Below the pieces are notes generated by a model. That model was given only the letters and a program-made list of their open reading frames with translations. It had not been told where the DNA came from and made no database searches. Shown piece by piece: positions 31,938-43,968 of a stretch of DNA of 64,000 nucleotides. The stretch is taken from positions 255,035,199-255,099,198 of the forward strand of contig JARYHS010009186.1 in the NCBI GenBank assembly GCA_031002005.1, given 5' to 3'. This stretch comes from Vandiemenella viatica. Lineage: Eukaryota; Arthropoda; Insecta; Orthoptera; Morabidae. A program made the position numbers and the translations under genes. How positions within the stretch are numbered: the stretch's first letter is position 1; each line of letters opens with the position of its first letter.

Positions 31938-33122
31938 TAACTTGGTACTCCAGGAAACTAACTGTTAATGTTCTGGGTGGCACACAACGCTAACCTTCCG
32001 AGCTGAATAGACAATACGAATAAACGAACACTAGTGGACTCTGATTGTAATTGCGACAATTGGAGGTGGTAAAAGTAGGATTAGTAGTAACAGTGCTATT
32101 AGTAGTAATAGCAGCAGTAGTATAATTAGTAGCAGTGGAAATAACCACTCTGTTAATAAGGGTACAAATCGTATCTAAAAATAGTTCCTACTTTGCTGTT
32201 TGAATTCTATCGTCATTAGTACAAGGAGTATAAGTCAGATATCTTGACTTGTATTCCTTATACAGACCAGATAAAATGCGACTTGATTTATACTAATAGC
32301 TTCAATGTTGAGTTGTTAAGAAAAAATACTCAGCACTGACTAGTACTATTAATGTACTATTATTCAGATGATAGACATTAATTTATAGTGAAAAGAAATT
32401 GATAGCGAGAAATTGTGACTTCTACTCCTTTTACTTATCACGATATTATTTTTCTGGCCGTACTGCCTCCGATTCAGTGGCTTAATATTCCTCCTCCGGG
32501 TCGGTTCGACCTAACTTCGCGTTGCGCTCTAAGCTATGGTCAACACTGATAGTTATGAGTCACATAATTTTCGACTGATTTCTGGCATGCGTCAGTTCCC
32601 AAGATATAGAAGTCTTTGTCGTCGTAAAATTTTATGTCAGCTTAGATGCTTGCCATCTTAAGACTTTAGTTCTATCTAAGTACTATAAAAACAAGCGGTT
32701 TCCTTTCCACGTGAACAGAATTTCTATTTTTCTTCTCTAAGTTCGGAGGAGGGTTGCGTACGGGATGTTTGTCTACGCAGGGAGGTTGTGGTCTTGGCTG
32801 CAGGCCATAACACTCTCCCCCAATAAAAGCGGGACCGCCCGTAAACCAGGAACTCGGCCGAACAGCACGCCGCCGAGCCCGCACTAAATAACGTCTCCGG
32901 GAGCTCCAACTGCGTGTCTAGAATAAGAGGACAAGTTAGACAGCAACTTCCAAAGATAACACAACAAGCAGTGAACATCTCAGTAGCAAAAGTCACATGT
33001 CGCTGAACTGCAATGCAGCCTACTGTGTATCTGTATTATTACGGTAGTGCAGGCTCTTCTATGGCAACTTTCTAGGGTATTTTATCTGGAGTGTTTTCCC
33101 CTAGTGGTGTTTGAGTGTGTTA
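31938..33122. other. No gene recognised; (AGT)-rich microsatellite
   Basis: Imperfect AGT/AGC triplets at about 32075-32135. A GC-richer block at 32740-32900 carries overlapping short frames without family resemblance. Confidence 0.45.
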
Positions 33123-33124
33123 TA

Positions 33125-34562
33125 CAGGATGATTATAATTGAAGTTTAATTTTCAAAACTCTCTTAAAAACGAACCACTGATTAGAATGACGTCAAAATT
33201 GAACGGCGTATTATTGAAGAGGGGGAAAAGAACATGAATGGTGATTCTGCACCAGTAGCTCTGCAGAAGTTCAAGACCCTCAAGGGTATGAAAAAAGGCG
33301 TTGGTCCGATGACTGTCATGGGTCTGGAGAAAATGATGAAAAAATTTGAAAAGTCAGGATCGTTTGATGTGCAGTCTGGTAGACGAAGGAAAAGAAGTTG
33401 TAACAGCCCTCATACCTGAACTTTAAATAGAATTGTATTTTATGAAGTATTTGTAGTGAGCTAAAGTTTGCTTGAATATGATCCTGTAGGTTTGTTTTTC
33501 AATTATCTGTAAATCAGTGTATATAGACTGTGTATTATGAAAAGAAATTATTTAAAGACCATTTAATATGTTTAAGAACAGAATTGTGGAAGAGAATTGC
33601 TTAAATGTTGGTAATTCCAAGTATTAATGCAAGTTACGATGTCTAAAGGACAATTGACTACAGTTTAAAATGATTTCTGTGAATAATTTTGTGTTTAAGT
33701 ATCTTTAATTTCCATTTCTGACCATTTTGTAATGATATTAAATGATTATGTATTAATTCTGATTGTTTTTAACATCTTTCAATTGTTAATGTTCGAGAAA
33801 TATCTGGCGGAAGCTTTTGAAGAGTTCTAGAAATTTCGATAGAGCCTATATAAAGAAATCAACAGATTGACAGTAGTAGTTTATACAGATTCACTTTGCA
33901 ACTGCCAAGGACTGCGTTAGTAGAAGCGTTGAGGGCAATCTTTGGATTGTATCTATGCCTGTAAATAGTATCGTTGATATCGTGTTTGGTGAAAATAAAC
34001 GGAAGCTTAAACTGAAATACATTGTGGACTACTTGATTACCGCATTAATTAAACCACGAATAATCTGACAATGTGATTAGACGGTAGTTGAAGAAGTGGC
34101 CACAGCAGTTCAGGAGGCGTCGAGCGGTGGTGTGCAACCATGCAGTGCACGGAGAATTGCCCGAACATTGGACAGGCCTGTGAGCTCGGTGCATAACATC
34201 CTGCAATGCTATCCGCACAAAATTTGCCATGTGCAGGAGTTGTTTCTTTCTGACCTGCCAGCAAGAGAGGGTTTTGCTTTGGAATTTCTTGCTCGCATGG
34301 AAGTGGACAATGAATGGCCGTGGAAAATTCTGTGGACAGACGAAGCCCATTTCCATCTGACGGGATATGTTTTACGGTTTGTCATTTGTAGACGAAATTC
34401 TGATGCTTACAGAGCCATCTGTCGCTAAAATTTGGAACTATTTTTTGGTTCATGTTCTTTCCCCCTTCTTCAATAATACGCCGTTCAATTTTGACGTCAT
34501 TCTAATCAGTGGTTCGTTTTTTAGAGCGTTTTGAAACATAAATTTTAATTATAATCACCCTG
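33125..34562 (+). pseudogene. Tc1/mariner-superfamily element with ~115-bp TIRs, split by a solo LTR
   Basis: TA flanks both ends (33123-33124, 34563-34564). The left end CAGGATGATTATAATTGAAG and the complement of the right end CAGGGTGATTATAATTAAAA start inverted repeats that match for about 115 bp (including AACGAACCACTGATTAGAAT). Transposase pieces: ALQKFKTLKGMKKG..KMMKKFEKSGSFDVQ.GR (33250-33390), then after the interruption EVATAVQEASSGG, CSARRIARTLDRPVSSVHNI, FALEFLARMEVDNEWPWKIL and WTDEAHFHL with its catalytic Asp (34330-34370). The downstream catalytic residues are missing: an internal deletion derivative, not functional. Confidence 0.8.
33399..34070 (+). mobile_element. Probable solo LTR
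   Basis: A 672-bp block without coding capacity interrupts the transposase. It begins TGTAACAGCCC and ends TAATCTGACA (TG..CA), with a TATA-like CCTATATAAAGAAA at about 33845 and an AATAAA signal at about 33994. Flanks AAGT and ATGT are an imperfect 4-bp duplication. No internal retrovirus-like genes, so a solo LTR from recombination is the simplest reading; its family is unknown. Confidence 0.55.
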
Positions 34563-34564
34563 TA

Positions 34565-34839
34565 TATATGTGATACTGTTTTGTCTGAATGAATGTGATG
34601 TGTGTATGTTCAATGTAATCTAATGAACGGATTGTGAAGGAACAAAGAGGGTGAAACCGGACGTCGTCCCATTCAGACCTTCTTTCCCGGAGGATGGCAA
34701 CAGGTCGCCAAGTTTAACGTCCCTATCTTGTAGACGAATCACCATCAACAGTGTCAATACCAAGGCTGATCAGGTTACAAGGCAGATATTCCTCGAGTGT
34801 CGTCCGTAATAGAGAAATCACTGGTGTATGATAATTCAA
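34565..34839. other. No feature recognised
   Basis: Short spacer; nothing supported. Confidence 0.4.
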
Positions 34840-35200
34840 AGGCCACTTATCCACTTGAGCACGCTCAGGCGAATGAGCAGCTCAGTGAAGCGATCCGATC
34901 AAGTGTGGACGCCTGAGCACGCTCAGGGCGAGCCGATCGAATGCTCAAAGGCGAGCCAGTGTGTGTCCGGCGTTCAGTGTGGACGCTAGTTTGGCGGTTT
35001 TTACAATGAGCGCGAGCATGTGGGACAACTTCACTTGCTTGACAACAATTAATCTGTATGCATAAAAGAAGTTACTACGGGAAAACTCATACGGACAGTA
35101 TTTATAATCCAAGTAAATGAGAGGATGCATGGCGTGAAATCAGCGAGGTATTAAACCATGGTATTGATGACGTAAAGAAAAAATTAAAAACATAAAATAA
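34840..35200 (+). pseudogene. PIF/Harbinger-like relic with MADF-type remnant
   Basis: Repeated GTGTGGACGC words (about 34898 and 34976) in a GC-rich segment resemble PIF/Harbinger terminal sequence. Downstream (about 35098-35170) the plus strand reads IYNPSK*EDAWREISEVLN and GIDDVKKKLKT, a MADF (Myb/SANT-like) domain fragment with one stop. MADF proteins are the second ORF of PIF/Harbinger elements but also occur in host genes. No transposase is seen before the gap. Confidence 0.45.
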
Positions 35201-35491
35201 TATTTGAATATATATTGGTAGTAAAAGTCTATAAAATAATAAATACGTAGCAACCTAAATATAATTTTGGAGCAACTGAACAATATCATCACAGACTACC
35301 GGTACAAAACGGCTGATGCTGTAGGCTACTTTGGACATATGCTGCAGGTTTGTATAAGAATCTAATTAATTTAGCAAAATGTCACGTATATGCCTACATT
35401 TCGACATTAATTAAAAAAAAGTGTTGATATGAGTAAGTATCGATACTTTTGCAGTACTCATATTAGTAGGTATTGTAAGACAATTTGAGTA

Positions 35492-36491
35492 NNNNNNNNN
35501 NNNNNNNNNNNNNNNNNNNNNNNNNNNNNNNNNNNNNNNNNNNNNNNNNNNNNNNNNNNNNNNNNNNNNNNNNNNNNNNNNNNNNNNNNNNNNNNNNNNN
35601 NNNNNNNNNNNNNNNNNNNNNNNNNNNNNNNNNNNNNNNNNNNNNNNNNNNNNNNNNNNNNNNNNNNNNNNNNNNNNNNNNNNNNNNNNNNNNNNNNNNN
35701 NNNNNNNNNNNNNNNNNNNNNNNNNNNNNNNNNNNNNNNNNNNNNNNNNNNNNNNNNNNNNNNNNNNNNNNNNNNNNNNNNNNNNNNNNNNNNNNNNNNN
35801 NNNNNNNNNNNNNNNNNNNNNNNNNNNNNNNNNNNNNNNNNNNNNNNNNNNNNNNNNNNNNNNNNNNNNNNNNNNNNNNNNNNNNNNNNNNNNNNNNNNN
35901 NNNNNNNNNNNNNNNNNNNNNNNNNNNNNNNNNNNNNNNNNNNNNNNNNNNNNNNNNNNNNNNNNNNNNNNNNNNNNNNNNNNNNNNNNNNNNNNNNNNN
36001 NNNNNNNNNNNNNNNNNNNNNNNNNNNNNNNNNNNNNNNNNNNNNNNNNNNNNNNNNNNNNNNNNNNNNNNNNNNNNNNNNNNNNNNNNNNNNNNNNNNN
36101 NNNNNNNNNNNNNNNNNNNNNNNNNNNNNNNNNNNNNNNNNNNNNNNNNNNNNNNNNNNNNNNNNNNNNNNNNNNNNNNNNNNNNNNNNNNNNNNNNNNN
36201 NNNNNNNNNNNNNNNNNNNNNNNNNNNNNNNNNNNNNNNNNNNNNNNNNNNNNNNNNNNNNNNNNNNNNNNNNNNNNNNNNNNNNNNNNNNNNNNNNNNN
36301 NNNNNNNNNNNNNNNNNNNNNNNNNNNNNNNNNNNNNNNNNNNNNNNNNNNNNNNNNNNNNNNNNNNNNNNNNNNNNNNNNNNNNNNNNNNNNNNNNNNN
36401 NNNNNNNNNNNNNNNNNNNNNNNNNNNNNNNNNNNNNNNNNNNNNNNNNNNNNNNNNNNNNNNNNNNNNNNNNNNNNNNNNNNNNNNNNNN
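35492..36491. other. Assembly gap (1,000 N)
   Basis: A run of exactly 1,000 N. The round size suggests an arbitrary or estimated scaffold gap; long apparent frames across it are artefacts. Confidence 0.99.
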
Positions 36492-36844
36492 GTTAAAAAA
36501 TATAAAATAACTGGAACACTCGCGGAAGGCAGCTGTCAAAGCGATTACAAGCGACGTATTAAACTACTCAATCTCCGGGACTCACAATACTCGTATATTC
36601 TCCGGCAAGCGGCAGAAACGCAACTCCAGCGATCGTACCGAGCGCGGAAATTTATTGCGGCGAGGATAAATGGCGCAAGTGAAAGAAGATGATAAAGTGA
36701 TCCGCTGTCTCCCCACTCCCCGACGCGCCCAGAGAGAGTAGCCATGGGACAGACGTCGCGTAAATTGAACCCGTCACAAGGGGAGAGGGGGGGGGGGAGT
36801 TCTAGTTGGCTGAAGTGGGGGCGTCACAAAGTGCTCTCAACTCG
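36492..36844. other. No feature recognised
   Basis: GC-richer block (36540-36760) with a G10 run near 36788; no supported gene. Confidence 0.4.
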
Positions 36845-37365
36845 CACTGTACCTCAGTCATTCAACCATCACGTATCATACGGTATTTTTAATTTTCATT
36901 TAACTGCAATGGACCGCACGCTCCAGTGGCATTTTCCCTACACACCAATTTTCTCCCTTTCCTGTACTTACCTACATTTCACCTCTACAAAATTAAACTT
37001 CACCGTTTCAACGTTTTTGGTAAATTATTCATCATTTCGCTTGGTAACTTATTCCAATCCCTGACACCCTTACCTAAAAAAGAGAATCTTCCTAGATCCT
37101 TGTGCCTGGAATAGAGTACCAGCTTGTGGTCATTGTCATCTTTTCCCTTCCATGTATTACTTTTAATTCTTACACCAATATCTTTCCATGCCTCATCACC
37201 AATATAAGACTTGTACACTCCCATGACCCTCTTCACCCTCCTCCTGTCTTCCAATCAATCCCATTCCAGCTCTTTATCATATCTGTTATTGATTGCGTTC
37301 TCCGGTAATTTCCAGAAACAATTCTAGCAGCCCTTTTTTGCACCCTCTCCAACTCCTGTATTTAA
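36845..37365 (-). pseudogene. LINE-V copy 2, RT C-terminus
   Basis: The minus-strand frame 37254-37000 reads MEDRRRVKRVMGVYKSYIGD, WKDIGVRIKSNTWKGKDDND and SFLGKGVRDWNKLPSEM, the C-terminal region that follows the RT in CR1-like LINEs (charged DRRR start, RDWN.LP end). The N-terminal RT is absent. The upstream part (37320-37365) encodes the QELERVQ..AARI segment in another frame. Confidence 0.75.
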
Positions 37366-37445
37366 TAGCCATAAGTGTCTACCTTCATTTTTTATTGTTT
37401 TTCTGCGTATATTGTTCCATTTATTGCTTATTTAATTTAATTTAA

Positions 37446-37815
37446 TTGGATTGTAGTGCAGGCTCCGGTGGAATTTTCCTACATATCCATTTTCCCCCTT
37501 TCCTGCACCCACCTACATTTGCCCTCCACAAAATTCAACTTTAAATTCTTTCAACTTTTTGGTAAATTATTCATCGCTTTTCTTGGTAATTTATTACAAT
37601 CCCCGACACACTTACCTAAGAAAGAGAATCTTTCTATATCCTTGTGCCCGAAATCGAGTACCATGGTCATGGTGATCTTTTCCCTTCCATGCATTACTTT
37701 TAATTCTTACATCAATATCTTTCCACGCCTCATCACCAATATACGCCTTGTACACTCCCACGACCCTCTTCACCCTCCTTCAGTCTTCGAATGAATCCCA
37801 TTCCAGCTATATACT
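37446..37815 (-). pseudogene. LINE-V copy 3, RT C-terminus fragment
   Basis: Aligns along its length with 36915-37270 (CTTTCAACTTTTTGGTAAAT, CACTTACCTAAGAAAGAGAA, TCCACGCCTCATCACCAATA) in the same orientation. Deletions and shifts leave no useful frame. Confidence 0.7.
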
Positions 37816-38390
37816 CGGATCATAATTCCATATAATATAATATAATCCACATAAGTTATTCTCAACCCGTGGTCCGCAGATGAAATATTGAAAATTTAAT
37901 TCAAATTGAATTAAATATATTACAGCGAAAATGAATTAGTAAAAACTGTCCAAACAAATTGGCACAGCACTCGTAGTGTGCAAGGCTGTGCGAGATTATA
38001 GGCCATAAGGCTATTAACCTAACCTTCTAAACGCCTTGATAATTTCAACGACCAGGCAAAAAAGTGTAGTTCCCACGATATGAGTACATGACTGCATAGT
38101 ACCAGTAAAAGGCTAAGCTTTGTCGTTATGGAATATGTGTCACGCTGTGACGCCCCGCACAAGGTCTTCGTTGATGTTCTAACAAAGATGTTACTACCAA
38201 CTCAAGATCATCCGCGATATTTAATAATAGTTCTGTTTGGTTAGAAATCGACTAGGAAGTGACTTGCGAAAACAAAGGAAAAAAAAATATGTATACCATT
38301 TAATTAACACATTAACTGATATTTATTTATATTAGTTCCATGTAGGTGTTTTGATTAAATTCTTTGTCTACAGATATATAAGATAAAGGA
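37816..38390. other. No feature recognised
   Basis: AT-rich, unique-looking apart from short A/T runs. Confidence 0.4.
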
Positions 38391-39010
38391 TTTATTTTGT
38401 GACCGGCAATGTTACCGGAAGTTTTGATTAGATTGAAATTTAGCCTGGTTCATAATGACAACGGAAATTTGACGTTATACCAAAGAGTACGAGTAATTTT
38501 AGTTTTTTAATTTAATTTGTTTTCACGAACGCCATGTTACTAAAAACATTACTTTCTGCGCTTGTAAGAAGATCAAGACTGATCGCGATCTGTGTGGCCT
38601 GGACCACGATTACATCACACGGCACAACGTAAATTGTTAAGCTCTGTAATTTCCTTACATTTTATAATTTCAGGCGCATATAAGTAGTTCCAATTGTATC
38701 AGCCGTTCAGACGATGCAACGCGGATCTGAATTGTGAAAAATAAAGGTCAAGTCTGTATCTCGATGGATGACGATACTAACGTAAGATACGGTGAATTTA
38801 TTAATGCCCGTGTGATTGAAAATTTGGTTTTCTAGGAGCAGTGTTAGCGGAGTTTGTGATTAGGTTGAAATGCAACCTGGACCAGGATAACAATTGAAAC
38901 TTTTTGCTACAACATAAGGCACGAGGGGTTGCACTGAGCTTTATTTTATAACAGCTGAATTTAGTTAAGATATTGTGAAGAAACGGCATGGCGGAAAACT
39001 CTGTTGTACT
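38391..39010. repeat. Two diverged fragments of repeat R
   Basis: GGAAGTTTTGATTAGATTG followed by AAATTTAGCCTGG (38415-38446), and GCGGAGTTTGTGATTAGGTTG followed by AAATGCAACCTGG (38846-38880), match repeat R at 26540 and 42600. They lie in direct orientation about 430 bp apart. Confidence 0.5.
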
Positions 39011-39048
39011 AGGAATTTTTGACGGTCTTCGAGGCTAGTAGTAAAATA

Positions 39049-39572
39049 CAGGGTGAGTCATAAAGGACTTAACAACTTCGGAATGATTTAGAAATTTACT
39101 GAGATACCTTACAGAATCGGTAAATCTGTCATTTCGTAGCAAACAACCTCTAGTTTGACATAAAAGTGTCACGTGTCATTTTAGTTCGATGTCCCACACT
39201 CGTTGCAGCAAATCGGGCGTAACTTCTCGCAGTGAACAACCCGTCTCAACAAAGTTCTTGTGTCAAGAGTAAATTCTAGGTCTGCTTGGAGGTTCTTTAG
39301 CTCATTCGGTGCGAAATTTACGCCGAACAGCTGTTGCAGAGTTCGTTTCACGAAACCAAAACACACAGCGAGCACGCTCCGCACCAGTGAAAGCAGCCAT
39401 TTTAACTGTGCACTACGGTGGCGCTCCTAGTGGCTGAAAGGCGTACTGATGGACTACGTGCCTCAAACTTGACGTTGTTTGCTACAAAATGACAGATCTA
39501 CGAATTCTGTATGTTATCTCGACAAATTTCTATATCATTGCAAACTTGTAAAGTACTTTGTGAGATACCCTG
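39049..39572 (-). mobile_element. Mariner-derived MITE with long TIRs and a transposase N-terminus relic
   Basis: TA flanks (39047-39048, 39573-39574). The ends CAGGGTGAGTCATAAAGGAC and (complement) CAGGGTATCTCACAAAGTAC start about 120 bp of inverted repeat (AATCTGTCATTT.GTAGCAAACAAC). Inside, the minus strand from an ATG near 39400 reads MAAFTGAERARCVFWFRETN and SATAVRRKFRTE before a stop. This resembles the N-terminal helix-turn-helix of mariner-like transposases. Confidence 0.7.
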
Positions 39573-39712
39573 TACACTTCCAATCGGTATCAAAGAGAAC
39601 GGCCTTCCTTTGATGATTAAGATAATGACCGCATTGTGTGGGTCTTGTTGCAGGTGTAGGTCTTAAGGGATAGCGGGACGAGTCAATAACGACTGTAGGA
39701 TTTGTTAACAAT

Positions 39713-40485
39713 ACACTATGATTCAGGAAGAATGTTAAATATTGACAGAGGTGGTAGTAAGAACAATATAGAGTAAAAAGGTTCATTTAAACGTGTGTCA
39801 GATTTCCATTCGTTTTGGAGATAAAAGTGCTGGAATGTCATGCATAAAAAAAACACAGAAAATGATCAAGAGCACACAGATAACTTATCGAAGTACTTAA
39901 TTCATGCAAAAAACACACATATGTTTTACAAAAGTTTAAATTAAATGTTTGAAAATCCCACCATAGACTTCGCTACACTTTGCAGCTCTCTTCGCAACTC
40001 ATGTGTTCCCGTCCGGGCATCCAGATTTGGGTTCTCCATGTTGAATGCCGGGATGCTTCCTTCAAAAAGGCCATGACCGAATTTCTTCCAATTCCTTGTC
40101 CCCAGTCCCATCCCGCCTCTAATGACCTTAGCCTTCGACGAGGCGTAAAGCAGTATATTAAAAAAAAAAAAACCACATGTGCCAACATCAGGTATCAATA
40201 AAGTGCTTCATTTTCGGTATTGAGGTCAATACTGAGATTTTCGAATACTTAATTTAAACTGTTGTAAAATATGAGTGTGTTGTTTTGCATGAATCATGTA
40301 CTTCAATAAGTTATTTGTGTCCTCTTGATCATTTTCTAAGGTTTATTTTATGCATAACATTGCAGCTCATTTATCTCAAAAAAAAAAAAAAAAAAATGGA
40401 AATCGGACACACGTTTAAATGAAATTTTTATATTGTTCATACCTACCACCTCCTTCAATATATACCATTCCTCCTCAGTCACCTA
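39713..40485. repeat. Inverted repeat, ~245-bp arms around a SINE
   Basis: The left arm (39713-39958) and the complement of the right arm (40218-40485) share TTTAAACGTGTGTC.GATTTC, ATGCATAAAA, GAAAATGATCAAGAG, AACTTAT.GAAGTAC, ATTCATGCAAAA and AGTTTAAATTAA in order, at roughly 80% by eye. The loop holds a SINE-A copy. No terminal duplication was identified, so transposon versus palindromic duplication is open. Confidence 0.75.
40003..40171 (+). mobile_element. SINE-A copy, 5'-truncated with internal deletion
   Basis: Starts at TTCCCGTCCGGGCATCCAG. It lacks the TTTCCCCAAATCACTCCAGG segment and keeps the subfamily-a 3' end (TGACCTTAGCCTTCGACGAG) and A12 tail. Confidence 0.85.
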
Positions 40486-41301
40486 AAAAAATGTAGATAA
40501 GTTAGAGGTCCGTCGAACTATTTTTGACGTTTTATTGGTCCTCGTGAACAACCCGATACTGCTGGCACACCATTTTGATGACGACTATGTATGCGTGTAC
40601 TGCAGAACGTAGTGACACGATGAGCTGGGAATTTATTTCAAGTTCTCCCAAGCGGGCGTAGTAAAACTGCGGCCACCTCGTCAATATTTAAAAATCGCCT
40701 CTCGCACACGGTGTAAACAAACGAAACGGCCGGGGGTGGTTAAACTTTGATCGGCTATCTGGGGGGCAGTGTAATTTACTTTTTAATACGGCCGTATCGA
40801 CGGCTGCAGAGCAGTCGCGACTCCGCTTCACCAGACATTCATCAGTCCGGCTGCCAATCAGAAATTATCTCGTGGCGGGCCCATCTGCTCTCCCCTACGG
40901 TGCTTCGAAGGTATCTCAAAATACATCACTGGTCAGTCTCCAGCGGGAAGGGCAGACATCTTCGTTGCAGAGTCAGATCGATGATATAATGGGTATTTTT
41001 AATCTGTACTACAATCAATGTGTATTTGCACTGTGTCTGTACCGGCGTCAAACAAAAACTACCCTACAGATTTTCAGGGGATTTGAGAAGTTAAAATCTG
41101 ACTTAGAATCTCAGGTATGTTTCAAGATGCTACTGCATCCGACGCTGGAACAATAAATTAACTTCCTCACCTACATCCCGACACAACTTGAAAAGTAATG
41201 CACCGATTTTCATATCGTTTTCACAGTTAGAAATTTTATGATCTGAGAAGATCTGAGGTATGTTTCAACATGCAACGTCACATGATGTTGATGCATGAAT
41301 T
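40486..41301. other. No gene recognised; short direct repeat
   Basis: GAATCTCAGGTATGTTTCAA (about 41106) and GATCTGAGGTATGTTTCAAC (about 41252) form a short direct repeat. The GC-richer 40640-40930 has no recognised domain in its 80-94 codon frames. Confidence 0.4.
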
Positions 41302-41544
41302 TTTTAATTTTTTTTTCCTTACGGCTTTACACTTCGTCGACGTCGAGGTCATTACAGGCGGTAGAGGACAAGGAACGGGAAGGAATTCGGCAATGGCCTT
41401 TTGAAGGAAGCATCCCGGCATTCGTCTGGAGTGATTTGTGGAAACCATGGAAAACCCAAATCTGGATGCCCGGACGAGGATTCGAACCGGCGTCCTCCCG
41501 ATTGCGAGGCCAGTGCGTTAACCACTCACCCACCACGCTCGGTG
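41302..41544 (-). mobile_element. SINE-A copy
   Basis: T-rich tail at 41302-41318, then TTCGTCGACGTCGAGGTCAT, body, GATTCGAACC (B box complement) and head ending CACCACGCTCGGTGG at about 41544. Confidence 0.88.
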
Positions 41545-41999
41545 GTTTGATGGTTCCAGTCCTGGTGGTGGACTTGGCCGCCGGGGTAGCATGGTGGTGT
41601 ACACAATTCCTTATCACCAGCTTGAGCAGTCGTAGGTTAGATCTCAACCCTCTGCGCAGAGCGTATGGAATGAGTTCGTACGACAATGACGATGATGTTT
41701 CGTTCGTCGGGTGTTGATGTCTTTCGGAAGATTAGGTCAGAATGGGCCGGCAACGGGTTCCGCCCTCTCCTTCTCTCACGTCACATCCACAACACTCCAC
41801 ACAATACACATACGCCATCCCAGTCATGCAAACTGACAACAACACTGTCTCACTGAGTGACGCATCGGGGATAGCAAAGGCCGTTCATTAATTTTAACGT
41901 ATTCACCTCATTGTATACAATATTAATGTCAGAATGCAATCATCTTGAATTTATTCATCTAATCTTCGCTAACTGATACGAAAATATTGTTTACGTGTG
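41545..41999. other. No feature recognised
   Basis: CA-rich stretch (41760-41830) without coding signal; possibly part of another short repeat. Confidence 0.35.
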
Positions 42000-43103
42000 T
42001 AAGCCTATGACCGTTTTTTGCGTACCGTCACGGGTCTAGAACAGTTCAAGTTTTTAGGGTCAAGGATTATGATAGGCTGACGTGATGTGGTCAAATACGA
42101 TCTTCACACTTAGGGTAAATTAAATCTCTTTAGCTTTAAGTATTAACAGAGATATTAAACACGGACAGAGACCATCGCCCTATCGTATAATTGTTTCGAA
42201 GTTGGTTGGTACACTCGAACTTGCTGAAATACAAACTGAAGTTCACGTTGCAAATTTTGAAGAATTTCTGTTTAAAGGGACTGCTCAATTGCTTCGAAAG
42301 CATCATGTCGTTTTTTTATTGAGGCTGGACAAACATTCATAAAGTAATCTTTGGTCGTAGTGTCTGTAACGGCCAGAGAACTTAATACCGAATCCAGATT
42401 ATTAAATACTTGAGCAACATCGAAGAAATGAATTGTCCGAATATTCGATTCGGTAACATATTCGATCTCATGTCCACTTTAAATAACCTAGTAACTCGCA
42501 AACAGCGAATATGAATAACGACAATTAACGAAAGTGGTCAGTAAAATACTTAAAAAGTAAATAGATCGTAACGTATAAACTTCGATCAAGCAGCAACATT
42601 AGCGAAAGTTTTAATAAAATTGAAATTTAGCTAGGGCGGAACGACAGTTATTGGCATTCGAAATTACAGCAGGACCATGTGTAATTTTACTTTTTTAAAG
42701 TTTTTTTTATGTTGCTTTCATTAGCGAAATTTTACCAAAATGAAGTTCAACGTTTTTTCGTCACTAAAGTTTATCGATATTTTTTAACTATGTCATGCTA
42801 CGGGAAGCATACTTAGCCCTTTGACTGCTGTTGACGTGTATACACGTCATGCTGCCTGCTGGCCCCGAGTGCTGTTGACGAGTTAAGCCGCACCCGCCTG
42901 CCGCTACCTGAGTGCTGATGACGAATATAGACGCGCCGCTACCTGAGTCGTACAGCGGACTTCACGACCCATTTCTCAATAGCCTTTTGCAGTTCTGGTC
43001 GCTAGCTTATCGTCCGAATGTTTGTCTATAGGGAGCCTAGGCGTTGCTCTACAGTTCACTATTCAACAGAAATTACATTAGTCTTCTTTGTGTCCTGTAT
43101 TTT

Positions 43104-43680
43104 ATGAAGAAAATGGCAAGACGTCATGGGTGCATTGAGGAAGAAATCATGGAGATTCTTACGAGGAGTGACACCGAGGATGAACTACTTGCTTTTGATG
43201 GAAGTGATAGCTTTTCCACAGAATCGGAAGGCTGTAGTCATAAACCATACTCGTCAGCAGGGGTGACAATGCAGTCTCATGTTTCAACGAGAGATGTTAG
43301 TTGTTCTGAATCTGAAGAATCATAAAGTGATAGTGAAACGCTTACGAAGAAATTACATGTTAGTGATAAATCTGACTGCAAAGAAAATGATTTTCGTCCA
43401 GTTAGACACGCAGTTGATGATACGCTGTCGGGACATGTGTGTCAAATAGGGAATGCGCCAAATATTCTGTCAGTTTTCATGTTATTTTTTACAGAAGAAC
43501 TGATTAAATATACAGCTGATGAAAAGAATCGGTTTTTTATTACCACTATGGAGAATATTCCAGAATCAGTGCATTCTTGAATATCAAAGTGGAAAGATAT
43601 TGAATATGATGAAATTTTTTGTTTCATAGCTATTTGTCTTCTGATGCATCGCGTGAAAAAAATTGAAAATTAGCTAATAT
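43104..43680 (+). pseudogene. piggyBac transposase N-terminal relic
   Basis: From ATG 43104 or 43113 (MARRHGCIEEEIMEILTRSD) the frame shows the acidic, Ser-rich N-terminus usual in piggyBac transposases. It hits a stop at 43323 and continues in frame with NILSVFMLFFTEELIKYTAD and, after another stop, ISKWKDIEYDEIFCFIAICL. The latter two are the start of the DDE_Tnp_1_7 domain. It ends near 43680; all catalytic Asp blocks are missing. Function lost. Confidence 0.8.
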
Positions 43681-43762
43681 TGGACCAGAGATGTTCTTCG
43701 AAATACCGCGATTCTTGGTGAACTTATGTCCATATACCGCTTTTTGTTACTTTGGTGAGGTT

Positions 43763-43826
43763 TAGTGAGATTTCTCCGAACCCCCCCCCCCCCTTCCCCA
43801 CACTCTTTCAACTCGCGTAGTAATGG
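43763..43826 (-). mobile_element. MITE family X end fragment
   Basis: TTGGTGAGGTTTAGTGAGAT, a C-rich run and CGCGTAGTAATGGACAGACA correspond to the complement of the left end of the copy at 423 (CCTCACCAAG, ATTAATGG). The rest is missing. Confidence 0.5.
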
Positions 43827-43968
43827 ACAGACACTTCACAGCTTTGAAATGTTGAAAAATCTGTTGAGTACTTATGTGGAACAAATTTCATCAAAGAAAC
43901 AAAATTATGTATAATCGGGTAATTACAAAGCGCAGCAAACATTCAGTCAACATCAAGATATTTTGGGA

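Noticed and set aside
35463..36539. Long open frames of about 340-360 codons on both strands
   Set aside because: They are almost entirely N from the 1,000-base gap; no real sequence supports them.
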